From Chloroflexota bacterium (GTDB lineage: Bacteria > Chloroflexota > Dormibacteria > CF-121), in the NCBI GenBank assembly GCA_005882525.1, contig VBGO01000127.1, positions 425-6,967 on the forward strand: a DNA stretch of 6,543 nt, in the 5' to 3' direction. Position numbers and translations under genes: made by a program. Under the pieces are notes generated by a model. It ran no database searches and had not been told where the DNA came from. It was given only the letters and a program-made list of their open reading frames with translations. Numbering within the stretch: the stretch's first letter is position 1; each line of letters begins with the position of its first letter. Shown here piece after piece: positions 1 to 6,275 of this stretch.

Positions 1-1
1 T

Positions 2-580
2 GACGGCTTCTGGGCCTTCGAGATGGAGAAGCGGGGTGCCGCGGAGGTCATCGGGATCGACGTCAACAGCCTGGCTGATTGCGACTATCCACGGAACTTC
101 AAAACCGAATACCTGAGCGCGCAGCCGCGGACGGTCAAGGGTTTGGGATTCGCCTATGCCCGCCGCGCGCTGCGGTCCCGGGTGCAGCGCCGGATTTTGA
201 GCGTCTACGACCTCTCCCCGCAAACGGTCGGGACCTTCGACTTCGTGTTCATGAGCGACCTGCTGTTGCATTTGCGCGAGCCGTTGCGGGCGCTGGAGGC
301 GATCTGGTCGGTCACGGGCGGCGATGCGATCATCGCGGATGCCTATGACCCTGCCCTCGAGGCGACCGATGAACCCGGAGCGATCCGATTCATCGGCGTC
401 CTGGACGGCTACAGCGGGCTCCATTGGTGGCTTCCCACGCCGTCGGCCCTGCGGGCGCTGCTCACCATTGCTCGATTCGAGGACATCGAGGAGATCTCCC
501 GTTTCGAGTTGCAGACCCGCTCCCGCGCCGTTCCCAAAGTCGTGCTTCGTGCTCGTCACGAAGCCCGGGATATGGCATGA
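2..580 (+). CDS. Class I SAM-dependent methyltransferase, C-terminal part (5' truncated by window edge)
   Basis: The frame is open from base 2, and the protein continues upstream of the window, so the internal ATG at 23 is not the start. The first visible residues, DGFWAFEMEKRGA, match the end of the SAM-binding glycine loop and following helix. IGID with Asp at 59-61 fits the acidic ribose-binding residue after strand 2. The run FDFVFMSDLLLHLREPLRAL is the strand 4/helix region typical of DUF1698/CmoB-like methyltransferases, followed by a GGDAIIADAY strand and a WWLPTPSALRALL segment. Proteins of this type are often auto-named tRNA (mo5U34)-methyltransferase, but in glycan clusters they more plausibly methylate a sugar or lipid-linked intermediate (inference). 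The stop TGA at 578-580 overlaps the next start as ATGA, implying translational coupling to the GT4 gene. The fold is well supported; the substrate is unknown. Confidence 0.85.
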   Translation, partial: DGFWAFEMEKRGAAEVIGIDVNSLADCDYPRNFKTEYLSAQPRTVKGLGFAYARRALRSRVQRRILSVYDLSPQTVGTFDFVFMSDLLLHLREPLRALEAIWSVTGGDAIIADAYDPALEATDEPGAIRFIGVLDGYSGLHWWLPTPSALRALLTIARFEDIEEISRFELQTRSRAVPKVVLRARHEARDMA

Positions 581-1794
581 AGGTCGTTTTCCCCTACCCG
601 GCCTACTGGCCGTACGTGCGACGCGGCGCCGAACGGTGCATCCACGACCTGGCCCACTACCTGGCCGGTCGAGGCCACGATGTCCACATCATCACCTCCA
701 CCCCCGGCCGCCCACGAACGGCGGTGAGCGATGGCGTGCGGGTGACCTACCTGGGGCAGCTCAGCCATCCCCTGATGTATCAATACGCGTCGCTGATGCG
801 CTTGTACGCCTTTAGCCTCCAGGCCAGCCGGCTGCTGCTCAAGGAGGGTGCGGACGTCGCCCATCTGTGGAGCTATTCCGGGATCATTGCGGCCCCGCTC
901 CTGCGGGCGATGGTCGGCTTGCCCTATCTGTTCCACATCATCATGCGGCAGCATTACTGGCCCGGGCGCGTTGACCGCTTCTTCTTCTCTCAGTTGGTCA
1001 AACGGGCGGACCAGGTGGTGGCGCTGACCGCCGACGGAGCCGCGGGCGTGGCGGCCGACTACGGCGTCCCCTGTGGCGTGCTCTCACCGCCGGTGGACAT
1101 GGATGTCTTTCGGCCGTGCGCGCCGCGCGACCTGACTCGTCCCCAGGTCCTCTTTACCGCCGATCTGGCTGACGTTCGCAAGGGAGGCGAGCTTCTGCTG
1201 CGTGCCTGGAACCGGGTTCACCGCGCATGCCCGGAAGCGACGCTCGTTCTGGCCGGCCCCTTCGGACTCGCCGGTTTTCACCAGGATGCCTTCGGCGACA
1301 CGATGCTGGGAAAGCTGAGTCTGGTCAAGGACCCGTCGGCCAGGGCGGCGATCGACCTTCGGGGTCCAGGCGCTACGGGTTCGCTGCCGGCCTGGTATTC
1401 GCAGGCTGCGGTCACGGTCCTGCCGTCGGTTGAGGAAGCCTTCGGCATGGTCCTCACCGAGTCGCTGGCGTGTGGCACGCCGGTCGTCGCCAGTGCTCAC
1501 AGCGGCACCGGCGAGATCGTGCGAAACCCGGAGATCGGGGCGACCGTGGACCTGCGGGATCGCGCCGATCTCATGAGCACCGCCAGGGCGGATCAGCTGG
1601 CCGAGGCGATCCTCTACGCGATCCAGCTCGCCCGCCGACCCGAGACCGCGGGCCGCTGCCGCGAGTGGGCGAGTCAGTGGAGCCTGGACCGCGTCGGTGC
1701 CGAGGCGGAGCGCGTCCTTTCCCAAGTTGTCATCGGACACAAGCGGCAGCGAACCGCCGGGAAACCGAGATCTCGACCGGCCGAGGTCGCCTGA
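577..1794 (+). CDS. GT4-family (GT-B fold) glycosyltransferase
   Basis: A 405-residue protein, normal length for GT4 enzymes, which are retaining transferases that move a sugar from a nucleotide-sugar donor to an acceptor on the cytoplasmic side. The N-terminal domain opens with MKVVFPYPAYWPYVRRGAER, a first strand and acceptor-side loop typical of the family, followed by helix residues LAHYLAGRGHDVHIIT. The C-terminal donor domain starts near residue 190. It has the basic pair R201/K202 in VRKGGELLLRAW, the LVLAGPFG strand, and the hallmark E-x7-E motif at E287 and E295 (EAFGMVLTE) followed by SLACGTPVVAS. The tail after about residue 385 is basic and probably disordered. ATG 577 is chosen because it overlaps the upstream stop (ATGA) and gives a proper family N terminus; the same frame is open upstream to 424, but that extension reads as shadow sequence. 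The donor and acceptor sugars cannot be read from sequence. Confidence 0.93.
   Translation: MKVVFPYPAYWPYVRRGAERCIHDLAHYLAGRGHDVHIITSTPGRPRTAVSDGVRVTYLGQLSHPLMYQYASLMRLYAFSLQASRLLLKEGADVAHLWSYSGIIAAPLLRAMVGLPYLFHIIMRQHYWPGRVDRFFFSQLVKRADQVVALTADGAAGVAADYGVPCGVLSPPVDMDVFRPCAPRDLTRPQVLFTADLADVRKGGELLLRAWNRVHRACPEATLVLAGPFGLAGFHQDAFGDTMLGKLSLVKDPSARAAIDLRGPGATGSLPAWYSQAAVTVLPSVEEAFGMVLTESLACGTPVVASAHSGTGEIVRNPEIGATVDLRDRADLMSTARADQLAEAILYAIQLARRPETAGRCREWASQWSLDRVGAEAERVLSQVVIGHKRQRTAGKPRSRPAEVA
1783..1786 (+). promoter_or_regulatory. Ribosome binding site for the methyltransferase-like/GT2 fusion gene
   Basis: GAGG lies 7 bases before ATG 1794, inside the end of the GT4 gene. It supports ATG 1794 as the start of the next gene rather than any of the upstream in-frame codons back to 1470, which would overlap the GT4 gene by more than 300 bases. 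Confidence 0.55.
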
Positions 1795-3491
1795 TGCGCG
1801 CCACCGTTCCGAGGCGTCCGCCGGAAGGCGAGCTCGTCACCCGCATCCTGGATGTGCTCCCGGTGACGGACCGGGTTTTCCACGATCTCCGCCATACGCA
1901 ACCGCTGGTCCTGGCGCTGGTTCAGCGCGTCCGCCGGTTGCGGGCAGCAGGACGCATCCTGATCGTCGCTCCGAATATCACCCTCACCCGCGCCTTGCTC
2001 GAGCTGGGCTACCAGGTCGAGCTCTGGCAGATCGATGGCGGAACGCTGACCGACGATCTGTCCGAGCTGGTCGTCGACCGCGGGCCGCTGGACGCGCTGC
2101 TCGCGCGTCCGGCGGACGCTGATCGGTACGACGTCATCATCCTCCCCTACGTCCTCGAAGCGGCAGCCGAGCATCCGGCTCACGTGATAGACGCCTTGCG
2201 GCGGCGGCTTCATCCTGGTGGAGCTCTCCTGGTCGGCTACCGGCAGGCCGGAAGCCTGTCGAACCGGATGCGTGGAGCCGCCGGCCTGCCGACGCTCCCG
2301 GATCCGGTGTTCGCCTCAAACGAAATGTCCTTCAGCTGGCCGGCCCTGCCGGCCTGCCGGACGTTCGGCCCATCCGAGCTGACCGCCTGGGCGCTTCGGA
2401 CGGGGTTCCAGGTCATCCAGCAGGAGCCAGTTCTCGACCGCCGCGCCGCCATGGTCAGCGATGCGATGGGCCTGGCGAGCTGGCTATCGGCTGTCGGCAC
2501 GCACGCCATCAAGGCGGCGCTTCCCGCGTTCCGAGACTGCGTCATTGCCACACTGGTCGCCCTTCCCGGGGCGGCGGAATCGCCCGAGGCGCCATTCGTC
2601 TCCGTGATCGTCACCTGCCAGGATCCAACCGCGACCCGACGTCTGGTCGACCGCATACGCGAGCAGACCTACCCGGCGGATCGCCTCGAACTCGTCCTGA
2701 TCGACGCGTCAAGAGGAGAGCGGTGGGGGCCGGCGCCGGCCAACCGGTTGGTCCGTGCCGCAAAGGGCGACATCGTTGCCTTCACCGATGACTCCTGCCA
2801 GCCGGCGCCCGGGTGGATTGAGGCGGCCGTCAACGCCATGAGCGGCTGGACGGTCGCCCTCACCGGCCCGGTGCACGTCGACGCGGACGACGGTGCGCCC
2901 TTCCTGGATCTCCCGGGCGCGCGAGGGATTGCGTCGGACGAGGGCCTCTTTCCGGGGTTCAATTCCTTCTACCGAAAGCAGGCGGTCCTCGATGTCGGCG
3001 GATTCGATCTGCCGGGGCGGCAGCATGGGAGCGCATCGTGGGGCTGGGAAAACGGGTTGGGCCACCGTCTGCGCGCGCGCGGCTACCGAGCCAGCTTCGA
3101 ACCCACCGCCTACGTCTATCGCCGTTTTGTCCCGGGCAAGCCGCACGGAGGCTGGATCGCGGATGAGTATCGGCATGCGTCGCAGATCCCTGGTGGGTTC
3201 AAAGCCGTCCCCGGCCTGGGCGGCCTCCGCCACGGAATCTTCGCCTCCCGGCGAACCTTTTACTTCGACCTGATGCTGGCCGGCCTTGCGCTGGCCGTGC
3301 TGCGGCGCCGCCCGGTCTTCGCCCTGCTTGGCCTGCCCTGGATCAAGGTTGCCGGCCACCATTTCGATCTGTGGCCGCCCAGGGCATGGCGGCCATCCGC
3401 CCGGATCATGCGCGGCATCGCCGCACGGCATGCGGTGTGGCTCGCGGGGCTGATCGCGGGATCCATCAAGGCCCGCCGGGTGATCTTGTGA
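1794..3491 (+). CDS. Two-domain protein: methyltransferase-like domain fused to GT2-like glycosyltransferase domain
   Basis: A 565-residue protein starting at ATG 1794 (TGATG junction with the GT4 stop). Residues about 15-260 look like a class I methyltransferase Rossmann fold: a strand RILIVAP (54-60), an acidic strand end VELWQID (75-81), RYDVIILPYVLE (111-122), LHPGGALLVGY (139-149), and a final strand around 249-258. The glycine motif expected after strand 1 is replaced by APNIT (59-63), so SAM binding is doubtful. Residues about 267-480 form a GT2-like GT-A domain: FVSVIVT (268-274), LELVLIDAS (298-306), GDIVAFTDDSC (325-335), GFNSFYRKQAVLDVGGFD (388-405) and WENGLGHRLRARG (418-430). The DxD motif reads D332-D333-S334, and the usual ED catalytic pair reads E419-N420. 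The C terminus (about 490-560) is moderately hydrophobic and basic, suggesting membrane association. The gene is intact, so it may be a diverged enzyme or a pseudoenzyme partner; that is inference. The stop overlaps the next start as GTGA. Confidence 0.82.
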   Translation: MRATVPRRPPEGELVTRILDVLPVTDRVFHDLRHTQPLVLALVQRVRRLRAAGRILIVAPNITLTRALLELGYQVELWQIDGGTLTDDLSELVVDRGPLDALLARPADADRYDVIILPYVLEAAAEHPAHVIDALRRRLHPGGALLVGYRQAGSLSNRMRGAAGLPTLPDPVFASNEMSFSWPALPACRTFGPSELTAWALRTGFQVIQQEPVLDRRAAMVSDAMGLASWLSAVGTHAIKAALPAFRDCVIATLVALPGAAESPEAPFVSVIVTCQDPTATRRLVDRIREQTYPADRLELVLIDASRGERWGPAPANRLVRAAKGDIVAFTDDSCQPAPGWIEAAVNAMSGWTVALTGPVHVDADDGAPFLDLPGARGIASDEGLFPGFNSFYRKQAVLDVGGFDLPGRQHGSASWGWENGLGHRLRARGYRASFEPTAYVYRRFVPGKPHGGWIADEYRHASQIPGGFKAVPGLGGLRHGIFASRRTFYFDLMLAGLALAVLRRRPVFALLGLPWIKVAGHHFDLWPPRAWRPSARIMRGIAARHAVWLAGLIAGSIKARRVIL

Positions 3492-4516
3492 CGACGCCGG
3501 CGATCGAGATCCGCGACCTCAGCAAGAGCTTTCGGGCGCACGCCGGCTGGGGCCAGCTGTTCAGGCCGGGTCGTCAGCAGCCGGCGCTGGCGGGCATCAC
3601 CATGACGGTACCCGCCGGACAAATTTTCGGCCTCCTTGGTCCGAACGGCGCCGGCAAGACCACGCTGATCAAAGTTCTGGCCGGGCTGATCCTCCCGGAC
3701 GGGGGTCAGGCGAGCATCAACGGCAAGGACGTCGTGAGCGAGAGCCTCGCCGTTCGCCAGAGCATTGGCGTGGTCTACGGCGATGAGCGCAGCTTTTACT
3801 GGCGATTGTCCTTGCTTGAAAACCTTCGCTTCTATGCCAGCCTGTACCGGCTGCCGGCATCGCTCGCGCAGGCACGTATCGCTGACCTCCTGGCCCGCCT
3901 CGACCTCCAATCGGTCGCGCGCGTTCGCATGCACGCCCTCTCATCGGGTATGAAGCAGCGCGCGGCGATCGCTCGTGGCCTGATTCACGATCCGCCTGTC
4001 CTCTTTCTGGACGAGCCGACCCGCGCCCTCGACCCGGTTGCAACCCACGAGCTGCACCGCCTGGTGCGGGAGCGGGTGGCCGATCAGGGGAGAACGGTCC
4101 TGATCGCGACCAACACGATGCGCGAGGCGGAAGAGCTGTGTGATCGTGTCACCCTGATCAACCACGGGGCCAACATCTTCACGGGATCGATCGCCCAGTT
4201 GCGTGAGCGCACCCACGACGCGATTGTCTACCGGCTGGTGATTGGGGGCGGCCAGGATGGATGGCCGCGAGGCCTTCGGGCGATCGCCGGCATTCAGGGC
4301 GTTTCGGTCGACTCGGTCGACTCGGTCGGCGAGGCGGTCAGGCAGCTCGAGGTGACGATGGATCCGAAGGCGTCCGCGCTCCCGATCATGATGCGCTACC
4401 TCGTTGAGCAGGGGGCCGAGATCCAGACCTGCACGAGACAGGCGCGGACCCTCGACGAGATCTTTCGCGAGCTGGTCCAGGAAAGCGGCCGCGAGGTCCT
4501 CCAGGTGGCGCGATGA
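3488..4516 (+). CDS. ABC transporter ATP-binding protein, DrrA-like, of an ABC-2 exporter
   Basis: A 342-residue ATPase subunit that would energise export by the permease encoded next. GTG 3488 overlaps the upstream TGA (GTGA) and gives a normal N terminus, TTPAIEIRDLSKSF; the in-frame ATG at 3371 lies inside the fusion gene and is rejected. Walker A is GPNGAGKT (51-58, Lys57), the ABC signature is LSSGMKQ (151-157), Walker B is VLFLDEPT (171-178, Asp175, Glu176), and the D-loop is ALDP (180-183). Two positions are unusual. The Q-loop segment reads IGVVYGDERSFYWR (93-106) without a Gln at the expected place, and the switch position reads ATNTM with Asn209 where most ABC ATPases have His. After about residue 235 comes a roughly 100-residue extension ending in TLDEIFRELV, resembling the DUF4162 region of DrrA-type subunits. 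There is no Wzt-like carbohydrate-binding domain. The substrate is unknown; context suggests a glycan or glycolipid. Confidence 0.93.
   Translation: MTTPAIEIRDLSKSFRAHAGWGQLFRPGRQQPALAGITMTVPAGQIFGLLGPNGAGKTTLIKVLAGLILPDGGQASINGKDVVSESLAVRQSIGVVYGDERSFYWRLSLLENLRFYASLYRLPASLAQARIADLLARLDLQSVARVRMHALSSGMKQRAAIARGLIHDPPVLFLDEPTRALDPVATHELHRLVRERVADQGRTVLIATNTMREAEELCDRVTLINHGANIFTGSIAQLRERTHDAIVYRLVIGGGQDGWPRGLRAIAGIQGVSVDSVDSVGEAVRQLEVTMDPKASALPIMMRYLVEQGAEIQTCTRQARTLDEIFRELVQESGREVLQVAR
4304..4328 (+). repeat. In-frame 9-base tandem repeat (TCGGTCGAC, 2.8 copies)
   Basis: Two full copies of TCGGTCGAC (4304-4312, 4313-4321) and seven bases of a third. It is in frame with the ABC ATPase gene and encodes SVDSVDSVG (residues 273-281) in the C-terminal extension. 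Because the unit is a multiple of three, copy-number change would not break the gene. It looks like a small slippage-type expansion in a loop. Confidence 0.7.
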
Positions 4517-5307
4517 CGCGGTTGGTGCTCGCTTTTATTCGGCGGGACTGGCTGCTGTTCTCCAGTTATCGATTTGCGTTTGTCTGGCATTTGGCGGCCG
4601 TCGTCGGCTTGATCCTGCTCATCTCGTTGATCGGGTCGGCTCTGAGCTCAGGGTCGTCGGGCTGGGCTGGGGCGCGCTCCTTCATTCCCTTCGTGCTGGC
4701 CGGTCTGGCCTTCACCGACACGTTCACGGTGGGTCTTACGGCCATTCCGCATTCGATCCGGGACGGGCAGCTGTCGGGGACCATCGAGCCCATGCTTCTC
4801 ACACCGATTCCAGCGTGGCAGTGGCTGATCGCGTCCAGCGTCTTTCGTTTCCTTCAGAGTCTCCTTCGCGTCGCGGTCTACATCAGCGTGGCGGTCATCG
4901 TGCTGGGTTACTGGCAGCACGCCAACGTGCTGACCGCGTTGCTCGTCTTCATCCCCGCCTGCCTGACGTTCGCGCTACTCGGCGTCCTCTCCGCGGCTTT
5001 CGTGCTGATGCTCAAGCAGGGCGACCCGATCCTGGCCGGTTACTCGATTGCCAGCGGTTTCTTCGGCACGACCCTGTTCCCGAGCCAGGTCCTGCCCGCC
5101 TGGATCCGCCCGCTGGCGGCGCTCTTTCCGCTGACCTATGCGCTGTCCGGCATGCGCCTCGCACTCGACGGCAGCCCGCCGTCTGCCGTTCTCGTCCAAC
5201 TCGGCCTGCTCTGGGCGATGGCCGCGGCCCTCTGCCCTGTCGCGCTGGCAGGGTTTGCGTTGGCGCTCCGGCACGCGAAGAAGGAAGGAAGCCTTGTCCA
5301 GTATTGA
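4513..5307 (+). CDS. ABC-2 type transporter permease
   Basis: A 264-residue integral membrane protein, normal for an ABC-2 permease. ATG 4513 overlaps the ATPase stop (ATGA) and has AGGTGG just upstream. Visible membrane segments are about 22-44, 57-76, 104-118 (weaker), 118-134, 138-167, 175-192 (part of a re-entrant or TM segment) and 224-252. The N terminus, FIRRDWLLFSSYRF, is the amphipathic interface helix typical of the family. DGQLSGTIEPMLLTPIP (84-100) matches the conserved ABC-2 segment after TM2, and LPAWIRPLAALFPLTYA (194-210) followed by an Arg-containing helix is the characteristic late motif. It should pair with the preceding ATPase as a homodimeric or heterodimeric export channel moving substrate from cytoplasm to periplasm or cell surface. 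It ends with basic residues and overlaps the TTG start of the next gene by 14 bases. The substrate is not readable. Confidence 0.92.
   Translation: MTRLVLAFIRRDWLLFSSYRFAFVWHLAAVVGLILLISLIGSALSSGSSGWAGARSFIPFVLAGLAFTDTFTVGLTAIPHSIRDGQLSGTIEPMLLTPIPAWQWLIASSVFRFLQSLLRVAVYISVAVIVLGYWQHANVLTALLVFIPACLTFALLGVLSAAFVLMLKQGDPILAGYSIASGFFGTTLFPSQVLPAWIRPLAALFPLTYALSGMRLALDGSPPSAVLVQLGLLWAMAAALCPVALAGFALALRHAKKEGSLVQY
5281..5288 (+). promoter_or_regulatory. Ribosome binding site that supports a TTG start at 5294
   Basis: AAGGAAGG sits in the last codons of the permease gene, 5 bases (8 from the AAGGA core) before TTG 5294. It is among the strongest Shine-Dalgarno matches in the window, and there is no ATG or GTG at a suitable distance in this frame, so it decides the TTG start of the GT2 gene. 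Confidence 0.7.
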
Positions 5308-6275
5308 TCCGGCCGCAGGCCAGCCCTTGGTCTCGGTGATCGTCCCCACCTATAACCGCGCCGCGGTGCTGCCCTACTTATTCGAAGCGCTCGGCCGCCA
5401 ACTTTATCCATCCGCCTCAATTGAGCTGATCGTGGTTGATAACTCGTCGAAGGACGACACCGAGGCGGTGGTGGACCGCTGGCGGACAGCGCTTCCATTC
5501 GAGGTTCGCTTCTATCGGAAGGAGAACCGCGGCCCGGCCGCGTCTCGGAACTATGGCGCGGCGCGTGCGCAGGGCGACATCCTCGCCTTCACCGATAGCG
5601 ACTGCATCCCCGACCCGTGCTGGCTGCGGAATGCGGCGGCGGCATTCGCGAGCCGAGATGTCGGCATTGTTTGCGGACCGTTCGTTCTCCGACCACGGGA
5701 AGACTCGGGGCTGTTCGATCACCAGGTGCTCGGCGTCGTGTCGGATACCGGCCTCTATCCAACCGCTAACCTGGTGGTTCGCGCCGAGGCGTTCGCCGCC
5801 GTGGGCGGTTTCGACGAGCAGTTCGGCCTCTACCCCTGGGGTGATCTGGTCGCGGGCGAGGACACCGATTTCGCCTGGCGCGTCAAGCGTACCGGGCGTC
5901 GGGCGGTCTTCTCTTCCGGGGTGGTTGTCGGGCACCAGTTTCCGCAGCCGTCCTTCAGGTCTCTGCTCCTCAAGCCGGTGGTCCTGCAGATCTCCGGAAC
6001 TTCGCCAGACGGCGCTTTGGAAGCGGTACTTCCTGTCGCCGATGCACCTCTATTACTACCTGGCCATCCTGGGAGTGGCGGCCGCCGCCGCGACGCGGTC
6101 GCTGCTCCCGCTCCTCGCCCTGGTGCCCTGGTTTGTCGCCAGCGGCCGGGTTGCCGCTCAGGCCGGCCAGTGGCGTCGCGCCGTTGCCTGGTTCCTGGCC
6201 ATCCAGTACTCGGTAACCCTTGCCGCGCTCGTCCTGATTGCCGGAAGCCTTCGCTACCGGAGGTTGGTGCTGTGA
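5294..6275 (+). CDS. GT2-family glycosyltransferase with reading frame broken near 5990 (frameshift)
   Basis: A GT-A fold transferase. From TTG 5294 the protein shows LVSVIVPTYNR (12-22), IELIVVDNSSKDDT, ENRGPAASRN, the DxD motif in FTDSDCIPDP (Asp101, Asp103), ANLVVRAEAF, VGGFDEQF and the catalytic-type GEDTD (188-192). These are all canonical, so this half looks fully functional. After LLLKPVVLQ (to about residue 232, base 5989) the frame turns into Arg/Pro-rich sequence with poor third-position GC. The proper C terminus resumes in another frame at about 5991: SPELRQTALWKRYFLSP, then hydrophobic segments LYYYLAILGVAAAA and WFLAIQYSVTLAALVLIAG, ending RYRRLVL at TGA 6273-6275. The net change equals one extra base or loss of 2 (mod 3) bases. 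With one base removed the product is 326 residues, normal for membrane-associated GT2 enzymes. It may be a true mutation or an assembly error. An end-to-end reading without the shift would run into the next gene without a stop. Confidence 0.85.
5985..6000 (+). other. Apparent frameshift site inside the GT2 gene
   Basis: Upstream codons in the 5294 frame end almost always in G or C up to CAG 5987-5989. Downstream, that frame gives codons such as GGA ACT, CCA, GTA and CCT, while the frame beginning TCT CCG GAA at 5991 gives family-like protein with strong G/C third positions. The switch therefore falls within these few bases. There is no homopolymer of more than 2 bases here, so a simple run-length error is not obvious. 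Confidence 0.75.
6259..6263 (+). promoter_or_regulatory. Ribosome binding site for the downstream GT2 gene
   Basis: GGAGG lies 8 bases before GTG 6272 and 11 before ATG 6275. A strong site here, directly before a GTGATG junction with TGA 6273-6275, supports a real gene boundary rather than a single fused tandem GT2 protein. Confidence 0.6.

Noticed and set aside
424..576. In-frame upstream extension of the GT4 gene to ATG 424
   Set aside because: It would overlap the methyltransferase gene by about 150 bases, and the added residues look like shadow translation. ATG 577 gives the family N terminus MKVVFPYP and an ATGA junction.
2..580. Naming the first gene cmoB (tRNA mo5U34 carboxymethyltransferase)
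   Set aside because: The similarity is to the broad DUF1698-like fold, only the C-terminal part is present, and the glycan-cluster context argues against a tRNA enzyme.
1470..1793. In-frame upstream extension of the fusion gene to ATG 1470
   Set aside because: The added residues are Arg-rich shadow sequence of the GT4 gene. GAGG plus ATG 1794 with a TGATG junction is the better start.
2338..2361. GC-rich inverted and direct repeats (GGCCGG/CCGGCC, TGCCGG twice)
   Set aside because: They lie inside the fusion gene and encode an ordinary Pro/Ala stretch. There is no T-run after the hairpin, so it is not a terminator.
3488..5307. Naming the ABC pair wzt/wzm
   Set aside because: The ATPase ends in a DrrA/DUF4162-like extension rather than a carbohydrate-binding domain, so these symbols would claim more than the sequence shows.
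4404..5339. 311-codon open frame overlapping the ATPase end and the permease
   Set aside because: The translation is rich in Arg, Ser and Pro with no domain pattern, and it lies over a permease with clear membrane helices in another frame. High GC produces such long empty frames.
5436..5984. The first part of the 279-codon open frame 5436-6275
   Set aside because: Only its last third (from about 5991) is real protein, the tail of the GT2 gene. The earlier part is Arg/Ser-rich shadow sequence under the canonical GT2 catalytic domain.
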